Numbered from the stretch's first letter, positions 18,049 to 27,340 are shown. The stretch: DNA of 64,000 nucleotides from Okibacterium sp. HSC-33S16 (GCF_024171565.1 NZ_JALJZZ010000004.1:186001-250000); one strand, 5' to 3'. Notes: generated from the sequence alone by a model not told the origin. Made by a program: numbers and translations.

Positions 18049-19290
18049 ATGAAATCACGACACACACGCCTGTCGCGGGCAGCTCTCGCGGTGATGGGCA
18101 CAGCACTGCTGGCCACCGCCTGCGCCTCACCAGCCGCCGGCGGAAGCCCGGCGTCCAAGACGGACGACGCAACAAGTGGCACGAAGGTTGATGCACAGTC
18201 GCCGCGGGTCACCGTAACCTACGACGGCGGGATCCTCGTTCTTGACGGCACGACCCTTGAGGAGGTCGCGGATCTTCCCATCGACGGCTTCACTCGCGTC
18301 AACTCTGCGGGCGACGGACGCCATGTTCTCGTCACAGTGCCCAGCGGCTTCCAGGTGCTCGACGCGGGCACATGGACCGAAGACGGCTCCAGTTACGTCA
18401 CCGACCCTGAGCTCACCGACCTGATTTTTGAAGCGGATGCTGCCGGTCACGTCGTAAAGCACGGCGGAAAGACGGTGCTCTATGCGGACGGCACCGGCGA
18501 CACCACTATCTTCACAACCGAGGACCTGTTGACCATGGACGGAGAGCTTCCGGAAACAGAAGTGATTCCTGCTCCCGAGGCACACCACGGTGTGTCGATC
18601 GAACTCGACGACGGGACGTTGTTGACCACAGTCGGCGACTCGGAAAGCCGATCAGGCATTCGTGTTCTCAACGCCGAGCGGGAAGAAGTTGCGGTCAGCG
18701 ACGAGTGCCCGTCCGTGCACGGTGAGGGCACAGCGGCCAACGAGGTCGCCGTCTTCGGTTGCAGCGATGGAGTCCTTGCCTACGATGGCGGCGAGATCAC
18801 CAAAATTCCGGCACCTGACGCCTACGGGCGGATGGGCAACGCCTACGTCAGCGACAGCAGCTCAATCGCCGTCGGCGACTACAACTCCAACCCTGACTCC
18901 GAGGGATACCTGCTGACCGAGCTTGCACTCATCGACACGGAAGCGAAGACCATGCAGGTCATCGACCTTCCCGAGGGCATCTCGTACACCTGGAGGGACG
19001 TCGCACGCGGACCGAACGACGACATCTACCTGCTCGGCAGCGACGGAAGTCTGCACGTCCTCGACGAGACGACCGGCGAGATCACGGCGTCATACCCGGT
19101 GATCGACCCCTGGGAGAGCCCGGTCGAGTGGCAGGACCCGCACCCGGCGCTCGTTGTTCACGGCAGCGTGGCGTACGTGACTGAGCCGGCGACGAACTCA
19201 CTTCACGCGATCGACCTGATGACCGGAGAGGTCATCGAATCGACCGAACTCGCCGGTACGCCGAACGAGATTGCGGTCGCGGCGGGCTAA
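18049..19290 (+). CDS. aztD: Zinc metallochaperone AztD, copy 2
   Basis: A 413-residue exported beta-propeller. The signal peptide ends LLATAC, a lipobox. Downstream signatures of AztD are clear: PEAHHGVSIELDDGTLL, CPSVHGEGT, VFGCSDGVLAYDGG, and a C-terminal AVTEPATNSLHAID-like blade (VAYVTEPATNSLH). AztD binds zinc in the envelope and transfers it to AztC. AGAAAG lies six bases upstream of ATG 18049. It is the last gene before a strong hairpin at 19301, so the aztB operon probably ends here. Unlike copy 1 it lacks the DHEDHFHYY cluster, so the two may differ in zinc affinity. Confidence 0.88.
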   Translation: MKSRHTRLSRAALAVMGTALLATACASPAAGGSPASKTDDATSGTKVDAQSPRVTVTYDGGILVLDGTTLEEVADLPIDGFTRVNSAGDGRHVLVTVPSGFQVLDAGTWTEDGSSYVTDPELTDLIFEADAAGHVVKHGGKTVLYADGTGDTTIFTTEDLLTMDGELPETEVIPAPEAHHGVSIELDDGTLLTTVGDSESRSGIRVLNAEREEVAVSDECPSVHGEGTAANEVAVFGCSDGVLAYDGGEITKIPAPDAYGRMGNAYVSDSSSIAVGDYNSNPDSEGYLLTELALIDTEAKTMQVIDLPEGISYTWRDVARGPNDDIYLLGSDGSLHVLDETTGEITASYPVIDPWESPVEWQDPHPALVVHGSVAYVTEPATNSLHAIDLMTGEVIESTELAGTPNEIAVAAG

Positions 19291-19300
19291 CCGCAGGGCA

Positions 19301-19338
19301 GCACAAGGGTCGTGGCCGTCGGGCCACGGCCCTTGTGC
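19301..19338 (+). terminator. Strong hairpin terminator after aztD
   Basis: A 17-base stem (arms 19301-19317 and 19322-19338, one G-U pair) with a four-base loop lies 11 bases after the aztD stop. It has no U-tract, which is usual in high-GC actinobacteria. Confidence 0.8.
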
Positions 19339-19419
19339 GCCTTCGCCATGGCGTCCCGTATTGGGGGAGGAACGTGTGCGCTCGTGATGGATAGCATCGC
19401 TTGACCCCGCAGAGGAGCC

Positions 19420-20781
19420 ATGCACTTTTCGAACAAGACCCCATCCAGCCGCCCGTCATCGTTGACAAGCCTAGGAACGACACAACAGCCTAAGGGCAAA
19501 CCTCGCCTCTCGACATGGATCGTTGGCGCTGTTCTGTTGCTTCTCCTCATTGCGGGTACAGCCACGAGTGGGGTTTCGGGTCTGCTGATCATGCTCGGGC
19601 TTTTCGCTTTCGTTACCGGCCTGTACGTCACGGTGACCAAACGACGAAGCTGGGCGCGGCTGCCTGCGTCACGTGCCATGGGCTCGGGGGTTCTCGCCGT
19701 TGGGCTGATTCTGACGACGATTGGCGGCGCAACCGCTCCGGTGCCGGAAGAGACGGCCCAAGCGGCCTCGGAAGCCACTGCCTCTGCCTCGCCCACCCTG
19801 AAACCGACGCCAACACCGACCGTGACGTCGAACCCCTTCGCGGAACCGGCGGACCCCGCGAGCGTCGCCGCGGCGGCGGAACCGGCAAGCGTTGTCGTTG
19901 CTGACACCGGGGCCACGGCCGGGCTTGCCATCGACGTTCTCGCGCAACTGCCCGTCAAGGGGAAGTCACCCAAGACCGGCTACGACCGCAGCGGTCAATT
20001 TGGAACCGCCTGGCTGGACGTCGACCGGAACGGCTGTGACACCCGCAATGACATACTCGGTCGGGATCTCACCGCTGCCGAAAAGTCCGGGTCCTGCAAA
20101 GTTCTCAGTGGCAAGCTTCGCGACCCGTACACCGCCACGAACATCGACTTCGTTCGGGGCAACACGACCTCGCTCGAGGTGCAGATCGACCACGTCGTCC
20201 CGTTGCTCAACGCCTGGCAGACCGGAGCTCAGCAGCTCACCCAGGCACAACGAATCAGCCTCGCGAACGACCCGCTGAACCTTCTGGCCGTGTCTGGTGG
20301 AGCTAACGCCCGAAAGGGCGCTGGGGACGCGGCAACGTGGTTGCCGGCCAACAAGGCGTTCCGTTGTGATTATGCGGCGCGTCAGGTGTCCGTGAAAGCG
20401 ACGTATGGCCTTTGGGTAACGGATGCCGAAAGGACTGCGCTCGTTGGGCTGCTTTCCTCATGCCCAGGCACGAAGGCGTCATCGTCGCTCTTCACGCCCC
20501 CACCCCCACCGCCTCCAATTGTCGCGCCTGCACCTGCTCCTCCCGCACCAGCTCCTCCCGCCCCGAAGGCTCCAACGCCGAAAGCTCCGGTAAAGCCAGC
20601 ACCCGTTGCTCCCGCGCCAGCCCCACCGGCACCCGCCCCACCAGCGCCTGCTCCGCCGTCGGCGGTGCACCCTGGTTCGTTCTGTTCGTCAGAGGGGGCG
20701 ACGGGCGTCACGGTGAAGGGAACACCCATGGTTTGCTCGTACAAAGCTGGAGATGAACGCTTGAGGTGGCGCGCCGCGTAA
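19420..20781 (+). CDS. Membrane-anchored HNH nuclease, DUF1524/GmrSD-C-like
   Basis: A 453-residue protein with three N-terminal hydrophobic segments (about residues 32-105), then an Ala/Pro/Thr linker, then a DUF1524 HNH domain. The nuclease core shows GYDRSGQFGTAW, NGCDTRNDIL, the metal-binding QIDHVVPLLNAW near residue 255 and NDPLNLLAVSGGANARKG near 283. A Pro/Ala-rich spacer leads to a small C-terminal domain ending GTPMVCS...LRWRAA, common in secreted actinobacterial proteins. It probably cuts DNA outside the cell, for nutrient uptake or competition. GAGGAG sits close to ATG 19420. A shorter paralogue is at 55013. Confidence 0.85.
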   Translation: MHFSNKTPSSRPSSLTSLGTTQQPKGKPRLSTWIVGAVLLLLLIAGTATSGVSGLLIMLGLFAFVTGLYVTVTKRRSWARLPASRAMGSGVLAVGLILTTIGGATAPVPEETAQAASEATASASPTLKPTPTPTVTSNPFAEPADPASVAAAAEPASVVVADTGATAGLAIDVLAQLPVKGKSPKTGYDRSGQFGTAWLDVDRNGCDTRNDILGRDLTAAEKSGSCKVLSGKLRDPYTATNIDFVRGNTTSLEVQIDHVVPLLNAWQTGAQQLTQAQRISLANDPLNLLAVSGGANARKGAGDAATWLPANKAFRCDYAARQVSVKATYGLWVTDAERTALVGLLSSCPGTKASSSLFTPPPPPPPIVAPAPAPPAPAPPAPKAPTPKAPVKPAPVAPAPAPPAPAPPAPAPPSAVHPGSFCSSEGATGVTVKGTPMVCSYKAGDERLRWRAA

Positions 20782-20797
20782 AGCCGGCATTCCGGCT
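20782..20797. terminator. Short hairpin between convergent nuclease and VanZ genes
   Basis: AGCCGG-catt-CCGGCT begins on the stop codon of the nuclease gene. It is only six base pairs and is a weak candidate for a shared terminator. Confidence 0.4.
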
Positions 20798-20838
20798 GAA
20801 CCCACCATGCTGCCCATCGGGCGCATCCTGAGGCCTTC

Positions 20839-21348
20839 CTATCGACCCGACGCTGCCCGCTCTCGGTTGCTACGGGGAAGCCGTATCGACATCGCGTTAA
20901 TTGCTTCACGGTGCCGTCTCACATCTCGGAGCTGTAGCGCTGCGAGCAGAAGAAGCCCTAGCGCGGTGCCAGCGATGGCCCCTGCGGTGTTCGCTAGTAC
21001 ATCGTTCATGGTGGCGAATCGGGCGCTGAGAAAGTAGTGCTGACCCAGCTCGATTGCGGTCGAGATCGCGACTCCGATGACGATGCTCAGCCACCACCGC
21101 CGAGCGCCCAGGATGAGCACGAGAAGGAACCCGGCCGGCAGAAAGAGCGCCACGTTGGCCATCGACTCGATGAAGGAATAGGTCACGAACTCGAGATTGT
21201 GAGCCTGAAACCGTTCCACGACCCGGCGGATCGTTCCCTCAATCGGTCGGTCGACCGGCGTTGGCCAGAACGCGATGAGCGCGAGCAGCATCGCGTAAGC
21301 AAAGGCGAGCAGTGCCGCGATGCCGCGAAGCCGAGGTGGTGTGCGCAA
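20839..21348 (-). CDS. VanZ family membrane protein, copy 1
   Basis: A 169-residue integral membrane protein with four to five hydrophobic helices. VanZ features: AFWPTPVDRPI after the first helix, FIESMANVALFLPAGFLL, IELGQHYFL, and RFATMNDVLANTAGAIAG. VanZ proteins are linked to glycopeptide tolerance in some Gram-positives, but most have unknown function. The start is TTG 21348 with GGAG just upstream. It is convergent with the HNH nuclease gene; the same pairing recurs at 55013-56435. Confidence 0.85.
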   Translation of the reverse strand: MRTPPRLRGIAALLAFAYAMLLALIAFWPTPVDRPIEGTIRRVVERFQAHNLEFVTYSFIESMANVALFLPAGFLLVLILGARRWWLSIVIGVAISTAIELGQHYFLSARFATMNDVLANTAGAIAGTALGLLLLAALQLRDVRRHREAINAMSIRLPRSNRERAASGR

Positions 21349-21439
21349 GAGATCTCCAAGCTGTGGGGAGATCAGCGGTGACCGTGCTCGAAAGTGTAGA
21401 CCAGCGGGCTGGAAATCGTCCGAGTTCGGCGGACGGAAC

Positions 21440-21715
21440 TCAGCTGTCGGAGCGCGCCTGTTTCCGCGCCAACGTGCGGCGCTTCAAAATGCCGATAATG
21501 ATGCTCACCAGACCGACACCCGTAAAGAGCGCGGCGCCGATGATGGTGCTCGACTGCCAGGCGGCATCCGCTGGGGCATTTCCTTCGACTGGAGTATTGG
21601 CGCCTTCAAGTGCGTAGCGGCCAATGAGGATCAGCCCGAGGACCAGCAGCACGGAGCCAATGATGAGCCAGCGCTTGCTCGTCGATGCTGTAGTGATGTT
21701 GTTGGTTGTAGCCAT
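21440..21715 (-). CDS. Small membrane protein, unknown function
   Basis: A 91-residue protein with two transmembrane helices (about residues 15-32 and 56-75) separated by a short acidic loop, and a basic C-terminus (LKRRTLARKQAR) that should face the cytosol. I do not recognise a family. ATG 21715 lacks a Shine-Dalgarno site but is six bases from TAACGT, so it is probably leaderless. It lies 91 bases upstream of the VanZ gene on the same strand and could be cotranscribed. Confidence 0.7.
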   Translation of the reverse strand: MATTNNITTASTSKRWLIIGSVLLVLGLILIGRYALEGANTPVEGNAPADAAWQSSTIIGAALFTGVGLVSIIIGILKRRTLARKQARSDS

Positions 21716-21721
21716 ACAGCC

Positions 21722-21727
21722 ACGTTA
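21722..21727 (-). promoter_or_regulatory. Candidate leaderless -10 element (TAACGT)
   Basis: Minus-strand TAACGT is followed by six bases and ATG 21715, the spacing that places transcription start on the initiation codon. Inferred from spacing. Confidence 0.45.
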
Positions 21728-21890
21728 CGAGGGTGGGTGAAATGTGGACAACGGCTTGACGTGAGCGGTGAACGTCGACTCACCTAGTGCCCATCACTGG
21801 CTCCGCGCAAGACCTTGGTTGTGGTGGGGGAGCCCGCGTAGGTTTGGCCCATCAGCACAGCTGCTGACTGAGCACGCGAAGGGACAGATC

Positions 21891-22028
21891 ATGTCGAACA
21901 CTGAGCCGATGAACTTCGACCCGCAAAACCCGGAGCCCACGATCATGGACCCGACCGACGTAGATTACGTCGGTGAAGAGCCCGAGGTGACCGACGAGGA
22001 CGCGCGCGACGCCGACGTCATCGAGTAG
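21891..22028 (+). CDS. Small acidic protein, 45 residues
   Basis: ATG 21891 is preceded by AAGGGA six bases upstream. The peptide is very acidic (many Asp and Glu, no Lys or Arg except one Arg) and rich in Pro, so it is probably intrinsically disordered. No family is recognised. It has its own good ribosome-binding site and GC-rich codons, which support a real gene. Another acidic small protein with similar character is at 33637. Confidence 0.65.
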   Translation: MSNTEPMNFDPQNPEPTIMDPTDVDYVGEEPEVTDEDARDADVIE

Positions 22029-22133
22029 TCGGTGAGCGGGGACCCTGCCACTGTCCATGACGGCGCCCGCCTTCCGCTCATCGCAGAGCCCCCGCGCCAC
22101 CGAAGCGTCGTCCAGTGGTTTCGTAGCCGACGA

Positions 22134-22139
22134 TAGGAT
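22134..22139 (+). promoter_or_regulatory. Candidate leaderless -10 element (TAGGAT)
   Basis: TAGGAT is followed by six bases and GTG 22146. This selects GTG 22146 over the TTG at 22140. Inferred from spacing. Confidence 0.5.
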
Positions 22140-22145
22140 TTGCGG

Positions 22146-22712
22146 GTGTCGACTTCGCCCGCAGCTTCTCCGCGCTGGACGAGTGTTGCGCTGTTGCAGT
22201 GCGCAGCGATCGGTGCGATTGCGGCGATCGTCGTTGTCGTCCTCGTGCCGCTTACCGGAACCCTCGCTTTGGCCTCGCCTCTCCTCTACGCCCTTGTCGC
22301 CGGGGTACACGCCGTCGGACCGATGCTGGCGTTGCGATGGACTCGAACTCCGGGTGCCGCCATTCTGGCGGCGGCCATAGCTGGCCTGCTCGCGGCGCCA
22401 TTCAACGGCCTTGGGCTTTTGCTTGCGATCGCTCTTGTGGCTCCAGCCGCCGCCCTCGAAGCTGTGCTCGCGCTCGGTCGATATCGCCTGGACCGACCTC
22501 CTCTGTGGTATTTGGGCGCTGCAACGGCTGGCACCGTGATCTTTGCGCTGTCGTTGCTCGTCATTGATGAAGCGATACTCACGCCGTTCATGGTCTGGGG
22601 CACACTGGTCTGCCGGTTGCTGTCGTACAGTGTCGCGGCGTGGGTAACGGTCAGGCTTGAGTCGGCGCTCGCCCGGGCGGGTACTCGACGCGTGCTGCCT
22701 CGGCACCACTGA
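22146..22712 (+). CDS. Integral membrane protein, ECF S-component-like
   Basis: A 188-residue protein with about five to six hydrophobic helices, an SPLLYALVAGVHAVGPMLALR segment broken by a short loop, and AAPFNGLGLLL before helix four. Size, topology and the N-terminal sequence resemble MptD/HmpT-type substrate-capture (S) components of energy-coupling-factor transporters. No EcfA or EcfT gene is adjacent, so it would use a shared module elsewhere. Substrate unknown. GTG 22146 is chosen from leaderless spacing. Confidence 0.6.
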   Translation: MSTSPAASPRWTSVALLQCAAIGAIAAIVVVVLVPLTGTLALASPLLYALVAGVHAVGPMLALRWTRTPGAAILAAAIAGLLAAPFNGLGLLLAIALVAPAAALEAVLALGRYRLDRPPLWYLGAATAGTVIFALSLLVIDEAILTPFMVWGTLVCRLLSYSVAAWVTVRLESALARAGTRRVLPRHH

Positions 22713-22838
22713 CAGGAGAGTTTGGGCCCAGAACGCCGAGGGTGAAGCAGCGGGTGAAATTCGCCGGATTTGCCGTTTCGACGCTGTGGGAACCGCGAGG
22801 GTAAAGAGGCCCGCGAATTTTGACGTGCGCGGTGCCTG

Positions 22839-22851
22839 CCCCCCCCCCCCC
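22839..22851 (+). repeat. Homopolymer tract of 13 C
   Basis: A run of 13 cytosines lies 27 bases upstream of the start codon of the giant surface-protein gene. A TTGACG (22820-22825), which could be a -35 box, is 13 bases before it. Such tracts are prone to slippage and may change promoter spacing or leader structure. Confidence 0.85.
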
Positions 22852-22878
22852 ACACCACCCACATTCGAGGTTTCCTGT

Positions 22879-25800
22879 ATGCATTCCGCCGAAGGCGTCA
22901 GCGCGCCGTCCGCACCTGACCGACGTTCTCTCATCCGCGTTTTAGCGGCCGTTATTGCAACCCTGTTGGTGACGGCAGGCTTCACTCTCACTCCGTTCCC
23001 CGCACACGCCCTCACGGTCAAGGACATGGAGATTCGATACAACCAGGTCGTCAACGGCGACTATGTTCTCGTCGGTAACGGCGTCCTGGAATGCGAGAGG
23101 TCAGTCGCAAGCAACAGCGGAAGCTGCGCCCAGCTGCACAACGGCGTTTCGTCCTCGAGCCCGCAGATCGTGAACGACTCGTTCTATATGAGCAACGTGA
23201 ACGACGCACCCGCCCTGGCCGCCGCCGGTGCCGCGAACTCGAGCCGCGCAACCGTTACCGTTCCGAACGGGGCGAAGGTTGTACAGGCCCAGCTGTACTG
23301 GAGTGGAAGCACCGGAGTGCGTCGCACCGATGGCCTCAACGCGAACCGGTGTGGTGCAAACAACGAGCAGGCAACGCTCCCCAACAACAACACTCGGGGC
23401 GGCTACCTCACTCAGCAGCCGATGCTTCAGGTCGGCACAGCCGGTGCGGTCACGCGGGTCGCTCCAGGCACCGTCTACACCGAGGCCCTCTCGGCGCTCT
23501 CCGCCACCGACGTCGGTTACTACAGCACGACCGCTGATGTCACCACCGCCTTCGCGAACATCGTGACCGGAAGCGCACAGACCGTTTCCGTGGGTGACCT
23601 GTGGGCCGCACAGGGACCCAACTGCTACGCCGGATGGTCGCTCGCCGTTGTCTATGACTTCGGAACCTATGACCCGACCAACGCGCTGAGCGCAGCACGT
23701 GAGGTGACCCTCTACGACGGCCACGTGCGCAAGTTCTCGACGGACGCCCAGGCAGACCGCATGCTCTTCGACGGCTTCACCGCTCTCGCCGACACAGCAT
23801 CGCTAGGTATGACCATGTACGAGGGTGACCTGAACATCTCAGGTGACACCGCGAAGTACACGACGTCGCTGACGCAGCAGGCAACGGCGCTCAAAAACCC
23901 TGTCACGCAGGCCTCGAACAACATCGGCGTCTCGCACGCCAACGGGTCAACCCGATACGCCGGCACCTCCGGTGCCTTCACGAACGCCAACGTCGACGTT
24001 TTCACGGCCGACTCGGTTGACCTCGGTGGCACTGGCGCCCGATCGCTGACCCTCGAACTCGAGACGGCGGGGGACTCGTTCCTCATTCAGAACGCCATCC
24101 TGTCTGTGCCCGTCGCTCGGGTCCTCATCGACAAGAGCGCAGACGGAACGGCCGACACGCAGACCCGGGTTGCCGGAACGCCCGCGTCTTTCACCATTCG
24201 GGTGAGCAACGTCGGCCAGGTGCCGCTGAGCAACCTCGCCGTCGCTGACCCGCTCGCTCCTGACTGCGCGATTACCATCGCAGGCCCGATCGCCCCGGGT
24301 GACTTCTCCGAGTACGCCTGTGACGGCCCGGCAACCGTTGCTGCCTACACGAACACCGCCACCGTTACCGCTGCGGTTCCCGGCTACGACGGCGATATCA
24401 GCGACACCGACACCTCTCGTGTTGAGGTTTCCAACCTTGACGTCGTGAAGACTGGTGCGCTGGCTGGCACCAGTGCCGCTGGTCAGACCGTCGACTACAC
24501 CTTCGTGGCAACCAACACCGGATCGGTGCCACTGACCAACGTCGCCCTTGATGACCGTCTTCCGGGCCTCAGCCCGCTCAGCTACAACTGGCCCGCCGCC
24601 GCTGGCACCCTCGCGGTCGGCCAGTCGGTCACCGCAACGGCGACATACGCGCTCACCCAAGCGAACGTCAATGCGGGCAAGGTCGATAACACCGTGACCG
24701 CGCGCGGCACCGATCCTGCCGGCCAAACGCCGACGGATGTTGCCGACGAAATGGTGCCAGTGGCATCCGCTTCATCGATCGAGCTGATCAAGTCAGCCGC
24801 CCTCGCTCCGGGCGTGACCGGTCTTGCCGGTGACGATGTGACCTACACGTTCGACGTCACCAACACCGGCAACACGACGCTGACCGGCGTCGGAATCACC
24901 GACCCGCTCGCCGGTCTGAGCGCGCTTAGCTTCGGAACGTGGCCGGCAGCAACCGGAGTACTGCTGCCAGGCCAGACGGTCTCGGCGACGGCGACCTATA
25001 CCCTGACTCAGGCGAACGTTGACGCCGGGCGAGTCGACAACACGGCAACCGCAACGGGCACGTCGCCGGCCGGCGCCCCGGTCACAGACACCGACGACGC
25101 GACAGTTCCGACGGCAGGGCAGCCCGGCATCACCCTGGTGAAGACCGGTGCGCTCGCCGATGGCGGCACCGGAGCGGTCGGCGATCTCATCGAGTATGAC
25201 TTCACCCTCACGAACACCGGTTCGCTCACCCTCTCGAACGTGGCCCTGACGGATGCTCTTCGCGGGCTCAGCGAGATCAGCTTTGGTTCGTGGCCTGCCG
25301 CGGTGGGTACCCTTGCGCCCGGCCAGTCGGTTTCCGCCACCGCGACCTACGCGCTGACACGAGTCGATGTGGACGCCGGAACGGTCGAGAACACGGCAAC
25401 GGCGACCGGAACGCCGCCGAACGCTGCACCGGTTTCGGATGAGGACGACAGCACGGTCGTTGTTCCGCAGACTCCGCGGATTGACCTGGTCAAGACCGGG
25501 GCGATTACGTCGGGAACAGGCGTTCTTGGTGACACCGTCACCTACGAGTTCACGGCGACCAACACCGGCAACGTCACCCTGACGGATGTCGCAGTCGCTG
25601 ATGACCTCGACGGCCTCAGCGCCGTGAGCTACACCTGGCCGGCAGCAGCGGGGACCCTGGTTCCTGGAGCGGTGGTCACGGCTGTGGCGACATACGTGCT
25701 CACGCAGGCGAACATTGACGCCGGCTTCGTCGACAACTCGGCAACGGTAAGCGGCACCTCGCCGACCGGCGCCCCGGTGACCGCCGAGGACGACGAGCGC

Positions 25801-27327
25801 ATCATCACGATCTCCTCGCCGCACATCACCCTGGACAAGAGCGGAGTGCTCGCGGCTGGTGCAACCGGAAAGGCCGGAGACACCGTGAACTACAGCTTCA
25901 CGGTGACCAACTCGGGCACCGTGACGCTCACCGGGGTCAACCTCGCCGACGCCCTGCCGGGGCTCACAGCTCTGATTTACGGCGCCTGGCCCGGCTCGAC
26001 CGGAACGCTGGCGCCAGGGGAGCAGGTCACCGCGATCGCAAGCTACTCGCTCAGCCAGGCTGACGTCGACGCTGGTTTCGTGAACAACACGGCGTCGGTA
26101 TCTGGGACCTCACCCACCGGTGATCCCGTGACCAACGAGGATGACGTCCGCGTCGACATTCCCGCCACGCCAGGAATCGACCTCATCAAGCTCGGTGCGT
26201 TCGATGCCGGCTTCAGCGCGGCAGCCGGTGACGGTGTGAGCTATGACTTCCAGATCATCAACACGGGTAACGTCACACTGACCGACGTCACTGTTGCCGA
26301 TCCGCTGCCCGGACTGAGCGCTCTGGTCTACACCTGGCCCGCTGCCGACGGCGTGTTGGCTCCCGGCGAGCGTGCGCTTGCGACGGCGACATACCTGCTG
26401 ACCCAGGCGGATGTCGATGCTGGTGAGATCGCCAACGCGGCAATCGCGACAGGCACAGTGCCCGGCGGAAGCACGGTGGAGGACCCCGACACCTCGGTGC
26501 TCGACATTCCGGAAGGCCCCGCCATCCAGATCGTGAAGGCTGGCGCACTCGCTGAGGATGCGACCGGATCCGCGGGCGACACCGTCGAGTACAGGTTCGA
26601 GGTGACCAACATTGGAAATGTCACGCTCTCCGACGTCGACGTGGTCGACCCGTTGCCCGGTCTCTCCGAGCTCGAATTCGGTGCCTGGCCCAGCACGACA
26701 GGCGTGCTTGCGCCCGGCGAGACGGTGACAGCGACCGCGACCTACGAGCTGACGCAGGTCGACGTCGACAACGGCTTCGCCGACAACACGGCGACGACGC
26801 GCGGCACGACGCCGAGCGGCGGCGAGGTCGACGACACTGACGATGCAACGGTCCTGGTGCCCGCTGCTCCCGCCCTCACCCTGGTGAAGACCGGAGCGCT
26901 CACCGACGGTGCCGGGGTTGGCGACACGGTTGGCTTCAGCTTCGTAGCGTCGAACACCGGTAACACCACTCTCACCGCGGTCACGATCACCGACTCGATG
27001 GCGGGACTCAGCGCACTGGACTTCGGTGCCTGGCCGGCTTCGGTCGGCGTGCTTCTGCCCGGCGAGAGTGTGACGGCGACGGCGAGCTACTCGCTCACCC
27101 AGGCCGACATCGACGCGGGCAGGGTGATCAACGCTGCGACCGCGACGGCCACGCCGCCGACCGGCGACCCGGTCTCGGCCGCTGACTCGGTCGAGGTCGA
27201 TGTGCCGTCACCGCTCGCCGCAACCGGTGCGGCCGGCATCGCCGGGTTCTTGCTGTTGAGCGCACTTGCGCTGATCGCCGTTGGTGTCGGAGTGCGCACT
27301 CTGGCTGCGCGATCCACGCAGGCGTAG
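22879..27327 (+). CDS. Giant repeat surface protein with LAATG wall anchor (DUF11/DUF7507 repeats)
   Basis: A 1,482-residue exported protein. A signal peptide is cleaved after AHA44. Residues about 45-410 form an N-terminal region of unknown fold. A divergent DUF11 unit (about 412-514) is followed by eight well-conserved units of about 116 residues (516-1443), each with an opening like IxLVKTGAL, a TNTGNVTLT core, a PGLS...WPA segment and an ending TATYxLTQADVDAG...NTATATGTxPxG. The C-terminus has LAATG (1446-1450), a hydrophobic helix and a basic tail, matching class E sortase signals. ATG 22879 has GAGG about nine bases upstream. Likely a stalk-like adhesin or wall fibre; function not determinable. 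Confidence 0.9.
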   Translation: MHSAEGVSAPSAPDRRSLIRVLAAVIATLLVTAGFTLTPFPAHALTVKDMEIRYNQVVNGDYVLVGNGVLECERSVASNSGSCAQLHNGVSSSSPQIVNDSFYMSNVNDAPALAAAGAANSSRATVTVPNGAKVVQAQLYWSGSTGVRRTDGLNANRCGANNEQATLPNNNTRGGYLTQQPMLQVGTAGAVTRVAPGTVYTEALSALSATDVGYYSTTADVTTAFANIVTGSAQTVSVGDLWAAQGPNCYAGWSLAVVYDFGTYDPTNALSAAREVTLYDGHVRKFSTDAQADRMLFDGFTALADTASLGMTMYEGDLNISGDTAKYTTSLTQQATALKNPVTQASNNIGVSHANGSTRYAGTSGAFTNANVDVFTADSVDLGGTGARSLTLELETAGDSFLIQNAILSVPVARVLIDKSADGTADTQTRVAGTPASFTIRVSNVGQVPLSNLAVADPLAPDCAITIAGPIAPGDFSEYACDGPATVAAYTNTATVTAAVPGYDGDISDTDTSRVEVSNLDVVKTGALAGTSAAGQTVDYTFVATNTGSVPLTNVALDDRLPGLSPLSYNWPAAAGTLAVGQSVTATATYALTQANVNAGKVDNTVTARGTDPAGQTPTDVADEMVPVASASSIELIKSAALAPGVTGLAGDDVTYTFDVTNTGNTTLTGVGITDPLAGLSALSFGTWPAATGVLLPGQTVSATATYTLTQANVDAGRVDNTATATGTSPAGAPVTDTDDATVPTAGQPGITLVKTGALADGGTGAVGDLIEYDFTLTNTGSLTLSNVALTDALRGLSEISFGSWPAAVGTLAPGQSVSATATYALTRVDVDAGTVENTATATGTPPNAAPVSDEDDSTVVVPQTPRIDLVKTGAITSGTGVLGDTVTYEFTATNTGNVTLTDVAVADDLDGLSAVSYTWPAAAGTLVPGAVVTAVATYVLTQANIDAGFVDNSATVSGTSPTGAPVTAEDDERIITISSPHITLDKSGVLAAGATGKAGDTVNYSFTVTNSGTVTLTGVNLADALPGLTALIYGAWPGSTGTLAPGEQVTAIASYSLSQADVDAGFVNNTASVSGTSPTGDPVTNEDDVRVDIPATPGIDLIKLGAFDAGFSAAAGDGVSYDFQIINTGNVTLTDVTVADPLPGLSALVYTWPAADGVLAPGERALATATYLLTQADVDAGEIANAAIATGTVPGGSTVEDPDTSVLDIPEGPAIQIVKAGALAEDATGSAGDTVEYRFEVTNIGNVTLSDVDVVDPLPGLSELEFGAWPSTTGVLAPGETVTATATYELTQVDVDNGFADNTATTRGTTPSGGEVDDTDDATVLVPAAPALTLVKTGALTDGAGVGDTVGFSFVASNTGNTTLTAVTITDSMAGLSALDFGAWPASVGVLLPGESVTATASYSLTQADIDAGRVINAATATATPPTGDPVSAADSVEVDVPSPLAATGAAGIAGFLLLSALALIAVGVGVRTLAARSTQA

Positions 27328-27340
27328 CCGCGGCTGAACT

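Noticed and set aside
22657-22878. Extended N-terminus of the surface protein running through the poly-C tract
   Set aside because: The extension has a random look, overlaps the previous gene and would bury the clear signal peptide that begins at 22879.
24427-27210. Regular repeats that might be taken for a CRISPR array
   Set aside because: The period is about 350 bases and translates to DUF7507-like domains; no short identical repeats with unique spacers.
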